Assembly (NCBI GenBank): GCA_022794295.1
Contig: JAAWEO010000126.1
Coordinates: forward strand, 1-6,495
DNA length: 6,495 nt
Origin: Angelakisella sp.
GTDB taxonomy: Bacteria > Bacillota > Clostridia > Oscillospirales > Ruminococcaceae
Direction of reading: 5' to 3'
Made by a program: the position numbers and the translations under genes
The notes under the pieces: generated by a model
The model's input: the letters and a program-made list of their open reading frames with translations, nothing else
What the model was told of the DNA's origin: nothing
The model's database searches: none
Shown here: positions 1 through 4,996 of the stretch, one piece after another
How positions within the stretch are numbered: the first letter of the stretch is position 1
How the letters are laid out: the number at the start of each line of letters is the position of its first letter

Positions 1-110
1 GGCGGACCTTCTTTCTGTAGCGACAGAAAGAAGGCAAAGAGCGCCCAGGGATTCTCCCTGGACCCGGGGAACCGGCCAAAGGCTCCGGCCTTGGGCGGAG
101 TACCCACAGG
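1..110. repeat. Cluster of three consecutive hairpins, non-coding
   Basis: Three inverted repeats follow one another. The first is a perfect 12-bp stem (7-18 with 23-34, starting CCTTCTTTCTGT) with a four-base loop. The second is a perfect 7-bp stem (45-51, CCAGGGA, with 55-61) with a three-base loop. The third is an imperfect CCAAAGGC/GCCTTGG stem (76-94). No open frame here looks like a protein. The opening word GCGGACCTTCT (3-13) recurs near 4095-4105 inside another repeat-rich gap, so the window may begin inside a copy of a dispersed repeat. The hairpins could be a REP-like element or the end of a structured transcript; the sequence alone does not decide. None has a proper T-tract, so I do not call them terminators. 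Confidence 0.5.
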
Positions 111-284
111 CCGCCTGAGCTCACCCACGGTTTGGAGGTCCGTTGCAGGCAGTACCTTGATCTATTACCAGCGTTTTCCTACTGGTAGCGCCAGGCGGCT
201 GGGTTGTGCTGACATCTTGGTTTTGTGCTGCCGCTTACCAGCGTCCGGGCTTTTGCGGCCGGAGGCTCGTTGGCCGGATTAGGT

Positions 285-306
285 GCTTTTTTCTGCGGAA
301 AAAAGC
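285..306. other. Perfect 9-bp hairpin with a T6/A6 stem
   Basis: GCTTTTTTC (285-293) pairs exactly with GAAAAAAGC (298-306) around the loop TGCG. The T and A runs lie inside the stem, which is unlike a normal intrinsic terminator, where the T run follows the stem. It is immediately followed by GC-rich hairpins (310-320 and 324-338). The role is unknown; it could be part of the repeat cluster. Confidence 0.4.
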
Positions 307-359
307 GGGGCCCTTCGGGCAAGCGCCGCCGGGCGGCGGGGGTTAGGAATGGCTAAGGT

Positions 360-418
360 GATTTTCACTGGGGCGAAAATCGGAGCCGCTTCGCGGCTAT
401 GGCCTGCGGGCCGGGGGG
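360..418. repeat. REP-like dispersed hairpin repeat, copy A
   Basis: Three small stems stand in a row: GATTTTC/GAAAATC (360-366 with 375-381), CCGC/GCGG (386-389 with 393-396), and GGCC/GGCC (401-404 with 409-412). The right part (381-418) matches 4123-4160 at 36 of 38 positions. The left part (362-399) matches 3922-3959, sharing TTTTCACT, GAAAAT, CGGAG and GCTTCGCGGC. Repeats in intergenic gaps with small TTC-loop stems resemble REP elements, which are usually moved by a RAYT transposase; none is encoded in this window. The repeat nature is read directly from the sequence; the REP assignment is inference. Confidence 0.65.
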
Positions 419-459
419 TGGTTTTGCTATACTTTTGGGTTTTGGGGCATGTGTTACAA

Positions 460-514
460 CTCCTTTCACCTTACCGGTGGGAGAAAGGAGAATTGTGCTG
501 TTTTTTGGCACAAT
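460..514 (-). terminator. Two adjacent inverted repeats downstream of the GNAT gene (weak terminator candidate)
   Basis: CTCCTTTC (460-467) pairs with GAAAGGAG (483-490), with further CACC/GGTG pairing inside. Next to it ATTGTGC (492-498) pairs with GCACAAT (508-514) around a loop containing six T. Both lie 40-95 nt past the stop codon of the minus-strand acetyltransferase gene, where a terminator would be expected. No clear run of T follows either stem on the minus strand, so the terminator call is tentative. ATTGTGC/GCACAAT could equally be a protein-binding palindrome. Confidence 0.3.
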
Positions 515-554
515 CACACAAATATTCACAGAAAGTTTACAGTGAGCCGGGACT

Positions 555-1340
555 TTACGGGGTGGGCGGGCTTTGGGTGTGCGCTGTTACGATGAAAACC
601 GGGTATTGATGGCTGAAGTGGTATCCCAGCTTCTCTGCAAGGGCCAGGGAGGCGAGATTCTGAGCGTCCCAGCTGGGGTACCAGCCTCGCTCCAGGCAGC
701 TTAGGATCAGGGCCGCCCCGGCAGCACGGGCCAAACCTCTGCGGCGGTGATCCTCCCGGGTGTCGATCTCGATCTCAATGCCGCCGGGCCACCCGGAATA
801 GGAGGAGGCTCCGGACACCGGCTCCCCGTCCTTTGTTACCACCACGCCCAAACCGTACTGCTGGTAGTGGCGGTAGTCCCGGTATTGGCTTACCCAATCC
901 TGGCACCAGGGGATGTCCCTGCACCGGTGGAAAAGGGCCTGGTCCAAACGTTCTAGGCAGCAGCCCGGCGGCAGGGCGGCAGCGGCTTTCTCCAAAGCAT
1001 CCCGGTCAAAGGCATCCGGTTCCTTTTTGGTGGCGTAGCGAAGGGCGGGGGCGGCCTGTTCCCCCCAGCAATCGGCCAGAAGCGCAGCCCAAGCCTCGTC
1101 CCGGGGCACCGCAATAAAGGGACCGTCCCCTTCCCCAGCCGGGAAAAGGGCCAGCTCCCGGTTGGGCTCCCCGGCGAAAAAGCGGAAATCCCCCAGCACC
1201 GCCATAGCAGAGGCCGGACGCTCCGGGTCGTTGGCGAAAATCTCTCCCATTGCCCCAGAAAGGCAGGACCAGAGAATGGTTTCCTCCCAACCGGCAAAGA
1301 GGGGGGCGGCCTTTTGGGGCTCGAGAAGTCTGTAAAGCAT
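555..1340 (-). CDS. GNAT-family N-acetyltransferase (ZmaR-like)
   Basis: A 261-residue cytoplasmic acetyltransferase expected to transfer the acetyl group of acetyl-CoA to an amine; the substrate cannot be read from the sequence. The C-terminal GNAT fold spans about residues 155-245. It includes a beta-strand pair with GLGVVVTKDGEPVSGASSY (163-181), the acetyl-CoA loop RRRGLA (199-204), which fits the family pattern R/Q-x-x-G-x-A, and the closing segment WDAQNLASLALAEKLGYHF (224-242), typical of the family. The long divergent N-terminal half, about 150 residues, matches the architecture of the ZmaR-type GNAT group (zwittermicin A self-resistance and many uncharacterised Firmicute relatives). 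The start at 1340 is preferred over an in-frame ATG at 1415 because AAAGGAAG lies six bases upstream of it. The upstream NagA-like gene lies 233 bp away on the same strand and no clear promoter lies between, so cotranscription is possible. The family call is firm; the function is not. Confidence 0.85.
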   Translation of the reverse strand: MLYRLLEPQKAAPLFAGWEETILWSCLSGAMGEIFANDPERPASAMAVLGDFRFFAGEPNRELALFPAGEGDGPFIAVPRDEAWAALLADCWGEQAAPALRYATKKEPDAFDRDALEKAAAALPPGCCLERLDQALFHRCRDIPWCQDWVSQYRDYRHYQQYGLGVVVTKDGEPVSGASSYSGWPGGIEIEIDTREDHRRRGLARAAGAALILSCLERGWYPSWDAQNLASLALAEKLGYHFSHQYPVFIVTAHTQSPPTP

Positions 1341-1523
1341 AAGACACTTCCTTTCTGCACCAGGGCAGCCCCTGGCGCATAGGATGGATTGCGGCTGGAA
1401 GCCTTCCCCCGCCAAGGGTGGAGGAACGGGAAAGGACAGCCAGGCGGCGGGGGCAGGAGGTGGCCTTCTCTCCCTCGGGGAGGCCCAGGAACAGCCCCCC
1501 GCCGGGTACCCGCCGCCATAAGG

Positions 1524-1556
1524 GAACAGCCGGGACTTCTTTCGTCCCGGCTGTTC
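1524..1556 (-). terminator. Strong stem-loop after the NagA-like gene
   Basis: A perfect 13-bp inverted repeat (1524-1536 with 1544-1556, GAACAGCCGGGAC and its complement) with a seven-base loop lies 17 bases past the minus-strand stop codon at 1574. Position and stability suit an intrinsic terminator. However, the bases following the stem on the minus strand begin CCTTATGG and give no real U-run, so termination may be partial, or the stem may only protect the mRNA end. Readthrough would feed the acetyltransferase gene. The 183 bp between this stem and that gene are GC-rich and show one more small hairpin (CCAGGG/CCCTGG near 1360-1378), but no gene. Confidence 0.55.
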
Positions 1557-1573
1557 TTGCGTCTAGGACCACC

Positions 1574-2734
1574 CTAGTTGGAAGCATCGTAGATGGTGTT
1601 CCCCTGGCTGATGGTCAGGCGCACACGGCGGGTCTTGTCCAAAAAGACCAGGTCGGCGTCCTTGCCAACCTCCAGGCTGCCCTTGCGGTGGGCAAGACCC
1701 AGCATCCGGGCCGGGGAGGAGGTAAAAAGGGGCAGGCACTGGGCAAAGGAGAGCTCCGCGGTGCCGGACATCTGCCACAGGCCCTCGCTGGCAGTAAGAA
1801 CGCTTCCCGCCCAGCTTTCGTCGTCCAGGTAGGTAAGGCGCCCGTCCCGGAGGGCGGCGCTGCGCTCCCCCAGGGGATAGAGTCCATCGGTGAGCCCCGC
1901 CAGAGAAAGGCTGTCGGTGACCGCCACCGTCCGGGCCGCTCCCTTGGCCCGGAGAAGAAGCCGCAGAAGGGGCGGCGGGGTGCAGGCCGGGTCACAGATG
2001 ACCTCGCAGAACAGGTCCTGTTCCAGGGCGGCAGCCACCAGGCCGGGGTCCTGCTGGCTCATGGGGGCAGTGTGGCGGAAAATGTGGGTGATCCCCACCG
2101 CCCCCGCCCGGACACACTCCATCGCCTGGTCATAGCTGGCCCCGGAGTGGCCCAGAAAGACCCGCACCCCTTCGGCGGTAAGGCGCCGGGTAAAATCGGC
2201 GGCGCCCGGAAGCTCCGGGGAAACAGTCACCCGGGTGACGATCCCCTCGGAGGCCTCCTGGATGTGCTTATAGAGGGCATAATCCGGCTCCCGGAGCAGC
2301 TTTGCCGGGGTGCGCTCCCCCTGCCAGCCCGGGGCCAGGAAGGGGCCCTCCAGGTGGATACCGGCGATCTGGGGGCAGCCCTGGCGCTTGGCCCCCCCAA
2401 TGGCGGACGCTGCCCGGAGAAGGTGCTCCTCGGTATCGGCAGTCAGGGCAGGGAGAAAGGTGGTGACCCCGTGGGAGGCGCAGAAATCCCGGAGGGTGCG
2501 GACCTCCCGGGGACTGGTGACCGCCCCCAGGTCGATCCCCCAGCCCCCGTGAAGGTGGGCATCAATGAGACCGGGGAGCACCAGCATCCCGTGCCCGTCG
2601 ATGACCCTGCCGTAGGCCTCCCCCGGCGGCAGGATGCCCTGGATGCGCCCTTCGCTGATGCGCAGGTTGCAGTCCTTGGGCCTGCCATCCAAAAAGGCCC
2701 GGACGTTGATGACTGTGGTGATGATCGGCGCCAT
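1574..2734 (-). CDS. nagA: NagA-family amidohydrolase (N-acetylglucosamine-6-phosphate deacetylase-like), divergent substrate pocket
   Basis: A 386-residue cytoplasmic amidohydrolase with normal NagA length. Classical NagA removes acetate from GlcNAc-6-phosphate, giving glucosamine-6-phosphate. Family marks in order: the metal motif DAHLHGG (H60, H62), HLEGPF with metal ligand E129, LGHSGAS with H196, GITHIF with H217, the catalytic Asp in VTDS (D274), WAGS (308-311), and the closing GSLEVGKDADLV. Residues that hold the sugar phosphate in E. coli NagA (as I recall, N219-A220, R227, H251) are replaced at the aligned positions by R220-H221, Q228 and C251. The chemistry is therefore likely kept but the substrate may not be GlcNAc-6-P. 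The start at 2734 has GAGGGAG six bases upstream. Two promoter candidates lie upstream, and no nagB, transporter or GntR-type regulator gene adjoins it. It is divergent from the epimerase homologue. Family certain; exact substrate uncertain. Confidence 0.85.
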   Translation of the reverse strand: MAPIITTVINVRAFLDGRPKDCNLRISEGRIQGILPPGEAYGRVIDGHGMLVLPGLIDAHLHGGWGIDLGAVTSPREVRTLRDFCASHGVTTFLPALTADTEEHLLRAASAIGGAKRQGCPQIAGIHLEGPFLAPGWQGERTPAKLLREPDYALYKHIQEASEGIVTRVTVSPELPGAADFTRRLTAEGVRVFLGHSGASYDQAMECVRAGAVGITHIFRHTAPMSQQDPGLVAAALEQDLFCEVICDPACTPPPLLRLLLRAKGAARTVAVTDSLSLAGLTDGLYPLGERSAALRDGRLTYLDDESWAGSVLTASEGLWQMSGTAELSFAQCLPLFTSSPARMLGLAHRKGSLEVGKDADLVFLDKTRRVRLTISQGNTIYDASN

Positions 2735-2823
2735 AAAAAATCTCCCTCAAATGTAAATTTCCAGTAAAATTTTGCGGTTTCCCCTAGAAACGGTCCTTTT
2801 TTGCTAGAAATATTCCCAAAAAA

Positions 2824-2853
2824 AGTATAGAATAGAAAGAGCAGCAAGGTAAA
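2824..2853 (-). promoter_or_regulatory. Candidate sigma-A promoter P2 of the NagA-like gene
   Basis: On the minus strand TTTACC (2848-2853) and TATACT (2824-2829) are spaced by 18 bp. The -10 matches five of six consensus bases and the -35 four of six. Transcription would start near 2817 and give a leader of about 80 nt before the start codon at 2734. Confidence 0.4.
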
Positions 2854-2896
2854 GGGCAGGAACACAAGGAGCTGCTTCTTTCCAATCTCCCTAACT

Positions 2897-2924
2897 ATTA
2901 TACACGTTATTGGGGAAAGTGCAA
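2897..2924 (-). promoter_or_regulatory. Candidate sigma-A promoter P1 of the NagA-like gene
   Basis: The minus strand has a perfect -10 box TATAAT (2897-2902) and, 16 bp upstream, TTGCAC (2919-2924), which keeps only the TTG of the -35 consensus. Transcription would start near 2890 and leave a leader of about 155 nt. The leader holds a small GTTTC/GAAAC stem near 2778-2795 but no riboswitch that I recognise. A convincing plus-strand promoter for the divergent epimerase gene was not found in the same gap; TATTAT at 2896-2901 is possible but has no good -35. Confidence 0.5.
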
Positions 2925-3004
2925 GGAAAGAACGGGCAGGAAAGCGAAGAAAAGACGAAAAGGGACAGCCCTGGCGGCAAAAGGGGCTGGGAAAGGATGG
3001 CCAG

Positions 3005-3880
3005 ATGGAGCTTGTAATGGAAAACAGCCGCCTCCGGGTGGTAGTCGATATGTTTGGAGCGGAATTTGCCTCGATCCGGGACAAGAGCACCGGCCGGGAG
3101 CTCCTTTGGCAGGGGGACCCCGGGGTATGGGCCCACCGGGCCCCGCTCCTTTTCCCAGTGTGCGGCCCCCTGCTGGACGACCGCTTTGAGGTGGAGGGCC
3201 AGCAGTACCAGATGCCTCCGGGGGGCTTTGCCCTGGGGATGCGCCACAAGCTGGTATGCTGTGACCAGAACCTGATCTGTCTGCGGCTGGAGAGCACCCC
3301 GGAGACCGAGGCTGTCTTTCCCTGCAAGTTCGCGGTAAAGACCACCTTCGCCCTAAAGGAGAACCGGGTTTCCAGCCGGATGAAGGTGCTGAACTACGAC
3401 AAAAAGGAGATGTACTTCCGGTGCGGCTTTACCACCGCCTTCAGCTGCCCGGGGGGCGGGGAGGGGTGCCAGGTGCGCCTGGAGCAGCCGGAGGTCCTTA
3501 CCGTTCTGGAGCAGGACGGGGCGGGATTCCTTACCCGGGGCAGCCGGATGTGGGAACCGGAAAACGGGGTGATACCGGTCACCGCCGGGGAGCTGGACCG
3601 TGGGATCATCTTAAAGGAGCCCACCAGCCAGTACTTCCAGCTGGAATGCGGGGACAGGTACCCGGTGATCCGGCTCTACCTGCGGGGGGCGCCCTACGGG
3701 TATCTGCGCTCCGCGCCGGCGGGGGGTTCCCGTCAGCTTCTTGCCATGGGCAGCTGGCACGGTGTGCCGGATTTTGCAGACTCCCCTGCTGACTGGTCTC
3801 AAAAGGAAAGTGTGATCCCTCTGGGGGCAATGGAAGAATACTACACTCACCAGACGATCGTGGTTGATCCCAAGGACTAG
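3005..3880 (+). CDS. Aldose 1-epimerase (LacX/galactose mutarotase) family protein lacking catalytic residues
   Basis: A 291-residue cytoplasmic protein of the galactose-mutarotase fold, LacX-like branch. Active relatives interconvert alpha and beta anomers of aldoses. Scaffold motifs are clear: an N-terminal GAEFASIRDKSTGRELLWQG block (18-37), WAHRAPLLFPVCG (42-54) corresponding to the LacX W-x-R-x-AP-x-LFP segment, and MYFRCGF (136-142). The signature residues are not kept: HGFAR reads GGFAL (73-77), GGHPAF reads GFTTAF (141-146), and CIEPW reads AMGSW (247-251). Both His and the catalytic Glu are thus replaced, so it may bind sugar without turning it over, or act differently. ATG at 3005 follows AAAGGA by seven bases; an in-frame ATG at 3017 also has a usable TGGAG. 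A CAGCCC/GGGCTG stem (2966-2989) sits just before the ribosome site. Its TAG stop lies inside a repeat. Confidence 0.82.
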   Translation: MELVMENSRLRVVVDMFGAEFASIRDKSTGRELLWQGDPGVWAHRAPLLFPVCGPLLDDRFEVEGQQYQMPPGGFALGMRHKLVCCDQNLICLRLESTPETEAVFPCKFAVKTTFALKENRVSSRMKVLNYDKKEMYFRCGFTTAFSCPGGGEGCQVRLEQPEVLTVLEQDGAGFLTRGSRMWEPENGVIPVTAGELDRGIILKEPTSQYFQLECGDRYPVIRLYLRGAPYGYLRSAPAGGSRQLLAMGSWHGVPDFADSPADWSQKESVIPLGAMEEYYTHQTIVVDPKD

Positions 3881-3921
3881 GGCGTGTGCCTGAAGTCCGG
3901 GAGCTTGGATTTTGGGCAAGC
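3877..3921 (+). repeat. Post-stop repeat beginning CTAGGGCGTG, copy 1
   Basis: CTAGGGCGTG at 3877-3886, followed by CC-x-x-AAGTC, GGATTTT and x-x-GCA, aligns with 6391-6433. Ten of the first ten bases agree, and I estimate about two-thirds agreement over the whole stretch. Here the repeat's TAG is the stop codon of the epimerase homologue. It leads straight into the second, REP-like repeat at 3922. Confidence 0.55.
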
Positions 3922-3959
3922 TTTTCACTTGTTGAAAATGCGGAGGTGCTTCGCGGCGA
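3922..3959. repeat. REP-like dispersed hairpin repeat, copy B (partial)
   Basis: This stretch aligns with 362-399: TTTTCACT, then four or five bases, GAAAAT, CGGAG, two variable bases, and GCTTCGCGGC. The TTTTC/GAAAA stem is kept. The GC-rich right half found in copies A and C is absent directly after it. Confidence 0.5.
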
Positions 3960-4194
3960 ATTTCTTGTGGGTTGGGCTTCTTGCTGGGGTTTGTCGGTTG
4001 TGTGGGGTGGGCGCGTTTTCTTTTGACTGCCACGCGATGGTCTGGTCCTTCGCAGTCCTGTCTCGTTTCGCCTCCCCGGCGGGGGGTCAGGCGCGCGGAC
4101 CTTCTGCGGTTGGTGCCTCCGGCGGAGCCGCTTCGCGGCAATGGCCTGCGGGCCGGGAGGTACAAAGGGGCGGGATCGGGGTGTTTTTATGGGG
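3960..4194. other. Repeat-rich non-coding gap
   Basis: No gene is supported. The long plus-strand frame through this area translates to low-complexity sequence, has no ribosome site, and runs on into the AT-only tract. A CCCC-GGC-GGGG hairpin lies near 4076-4086, and the repeat copy at 4123-4160 lies inside. Base composition is G/T-rich on the plus strand and unlike the coding regions. Confidence 0.5.
4123..4160. repeat. REP-like dispersed hairpin repeat, copy C
   Basis: This matches 381-418 at 36 of 38 positions, including the paired stems CCGC-TTC-GCGG and GGCC-TGCG-GGCC. The two copies lie about 3.7 kb apart, both in intergenic gaps. Confidence 0.65.
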
Positions 4195-4242
4195 AAAAAA
4201 GCGAAGCCTTTTCATAGCCCTTGGGTCTATAAAAGGCTTCGC
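4195..4242 (-). terminator. Intrinsic terminator reading leftward
   Basis: GCGAAGCCTTTT (4201-4212) pairs perfectly with AAAAGGCTTCGC (4231-4242). The helix continues with ATAG/CTAT and CCC/GGG around a TT loop. On the minus strand the stem is followed by TTTTTT (4195-4200). This is a textbook terminator for minus-strand transcription arriving from the XRE gene, about 300 nt after that gene's stop. On the plus strand the stem is followed by CTATTATA rather than a T-run. Confidence 0.75.
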
Positions 4243-4243
4243 C

Positions 4244-4310
4244 TATTATATATATAATATTATATTATATATTATTATAATATAAATATATATAATAATA
4301 TAATATAATA
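4244..4310. repeat. 67-bp tract of only A and T
   Basis: No G or C occurs for 67 bases, which are built from TAT, TAA and AATAT units. The tract is partly self-complementary: its ends, TATTATATATATAA and TATAATAATATAATA, resemble each other's complements. It is flanked on the left by the terminator stem and on the right by GCAAAAGC. Such tracts melt easily and can extrude cruciforms. It marks the left edge of the AT-rich island. Confidence 0.8.
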
Positions 4311-4546
4311 GCAAAAGCATTTTCAGTATTGTTTTTTTGCGAGGGACATTCTGCGATTGTCCAATCGAGAGTGCTCGCTGTTGTTCTGGTCATCAAGTCC
4401 CGGGAAAAGATCGTCATGGGTTCAGAATATTTACCCGTTTACCCGAATATTCTATTCTCCGGTCTCATACTTCGCATAAGTGCTTCTGTCAACATCGCAA
4501 AAACGGTGCTGGGGTTCAACACATAGTCTTTGATGCTGGTCGGGTT
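4311..4546 (-). other. Non-coding stretch below the XRE gene, possible gene relic
   Basis: On the minus strand the reading frame of the XRE gene continues past its TAA for 35 codons to a second TAA (4439-4441), then stays open for over 40 codons into the AT-only tract. The second stretch holds the plausible-looking segment NPSTVFAMLTEALM. No ribosome site precedes either part and I do not recognise a family. Structure present: CGATTG/CAATCG (4354-4367), GCGAG/CTCGC (4339-4343 with 4374-4378), and a palindrome around a tandem 8-mer (4425-4452). It could be a decayed gene or a structured 3' region of the XRE mRNA. Confidence 0.35.
4425..4452. repeat. Tandem 8-mer enclosed by an inverted repeat
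   Basis: GAATATT (4425-4431) and AATATTC (4446-4452) are exact inverted repeats. Between and partly overlapping them, TTTACCCG occurs twice in tandem (4430-4437 and 4438-4445). The design recalls a small protein-binding or recombination site, but no matching second copy was found in the window. Confidence 0.4.
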
Positions 4547-4822
4547 TTAGCTTTTGTGTCTTTCATCCCCTGTATCTTCGTCAAAAGAGAAGGCATTCAA
4601 TTCATCAAAATCGAAAAATTCTGCCGCTGTCAGGCTAAATGCGGTTGCAATTTTATGGAGTGTTTTGATCCTTGGATTAAATGTGTTTCTATTTACGATA
4701 TTATCCAAAGTAGAATGGCTGACCCCGCTCATTTGGGACAGCTAATAAATCGTAATCCCACGCTTTTTGCACAAAGATAATATCCTGTCAATTAGAAGCT
4801 CGGAATATCTGTCCCCCATCAT
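4547..4822 (-). pseudogene. XRE/Cro-type helix-turn-helix regulator interrupted by an in-frame amber codon
   Basis: The reading frame gives a small DNA-binding regulator of 92 codons including both stops. It starts at the ATG at 4822 (AGGA six bases upstream), runs MMGDRYSELLIDRILSL, then KKRGITIY, then TAG (4742-4744), then LSQMSGVSHSTLDNIVNR, NPRIKTLHKIATAFSLT and AAEFFDF, and ends at TAA 4547. The parts on both sides of the TAG form one XRE domain: helix 1, the turn, the recognition helix (MSGVSHSTLDNIVN) and helices 4-5. The TAG stands where related proteins often have Gln or Lys before LS. No other defect is visible. The second half alone could only start at the ATG at 4732, mid-domain. 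It is divergent from msmK and lies in AT-rich DNA, suggesting acquisition. The nonsense codon may be a true inactivation, a sequencing error, or read through. Regulation of msmK is possible but unproven. Confidence 0.75.
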
Positions 4823-4830
4823 CCACCATC

Positions 4831-4878
4831 CTGCTATCATCGAAATCTACCTGTCTGTGGTATTTTTCATGATAGCAG
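4831..4878 (-). promoter_or_regulatory. Promoter/operator candidate of the XRE gene: 10-bp inverted repeat
   Basis: CTGCTATCAT (4831-4840) and ATGATAGCAG (4869-4878) are exact complements, separated by 28 bp. Read on the minus strand, the upstream arm contains TGCTATCAT, a possible extended -10 (TGn plus TATCAT, five of six consensus bases). The downstream arm abuts and overlaps the AGGA ribosome site of the XRE gene. No good -35 was found. A repressor bound to the arms would cover both start signals, the usual layout of an autoregulated XRE gene. The repeat is seen directly; the function is inferred. Confidence 0.45.
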
Positions 4879-4891
4879 TAAAAAATGCCAT

Positions 4892-4913
4892 TTATGCCCG
4901 TATTCGGGCATAA
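4892..4913. other. Perfect 9-bp stem-loop in the divergent intergenic region
   Basis: TTATGCCCG (4892-4900) pairs exactly with CGGGCATAA (4905-4913) around TATT. Neither strand follows it with a clean T-run (TTTTTT on the minus strand begins only after several bases). It lies midway between the XRE gene and the msmK promoter, so an operator or a stray terminator are both possible. Confidence 0.45.
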
Positions 4914-4961
4914 GGGAGGGAGGACGTCAGCAAAAATTTCTCTTTTTGGGGCGCGGCAGAA

Positions 4962-4989
4962 TTGACAAATCCATTTTTTATGATACAAT
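4962..4989 (+). promoter_or_regulatory. Sigma-A promoter of msmK
   Basis: A perfect -35 box TTGACA (4962-4967) and TACAAT (4984-4989, five of six) are separated by 16 bp in AT-rich DNA. Transcription would start near 4996, giving a leader of about 205 nt. This is the strongest promoter in the window. Confidence 0.75.
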
Positions 4990-4996
4990 AAAATTA

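Larger units (their letters stand above)
111..554. other. Non-coding gap, rich in hairpins and short repeats
   Basis: No gene is supported here. The open frames that exist lack ribosome binding sites and their translations are low-complexity. Visible structure: a direct repeat TTACCAGCG at 165-173 and 235-243; a direct repeat GGCCGGA near 247-280; a perfect 9-bp hairpin 285-306 (GCTTTTTTC/GAAAAAAGC, loop TGCG); GC-rich hairpins at 310-320 and 324-338; the dispersed repeat at 360-418; and two inverted repeats at 460-514. The region lies downstream of the minus-strand acetyltransferase gene, so some of the hairpins may end or protect its mRNA. Confidence 0.6.

Noticed and set aside
283..609. 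108-codon plus-strand open frame in the left repeat region
   Set aside because: It shares translated words with the repeat copy near 4123 only because the repeat is shared; no start signals and no family resemblance.
1390..1560. T-box-like words on the plus strand (AGGGTGG, GGTACCCGCC) before a TTCGTCCCGG stem
   Set aside because: The UGGN tRNA-pairing bulge is not intact, stem I landmarks are absent, and the DNA downstream on the plus strand is antisense to the NagA-like gene, so there is nothing for it to control.
1418..2767. 449-codon plus-strand open frame opposite the NagA-like gene
   Set aside because: It lies antisense to a gene with full family motifs, is rich in Gly, Pro and Arg, and shows no domain.
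2735..2880. Hydrophobic stretch (LLVFLPFTLLLFLFYTFF) encoded in the NagA-like gene leader, like a small membrane peptide
   Set aside because: The frame has no ATG start or proper ribosome site and runs without a stop deep into the NagA-like gene in the wrong frame; pyrimidine-rich leader DNA explains the residues.
3884..4285. 133-codon plus-strand open frame after the epimerase gene
   Set aside because: It crosses repeats, a terminator stem and the AT-only tract, with no ribosome site; the C-terminal Ile/Tyr run merely reflects AT repeats.
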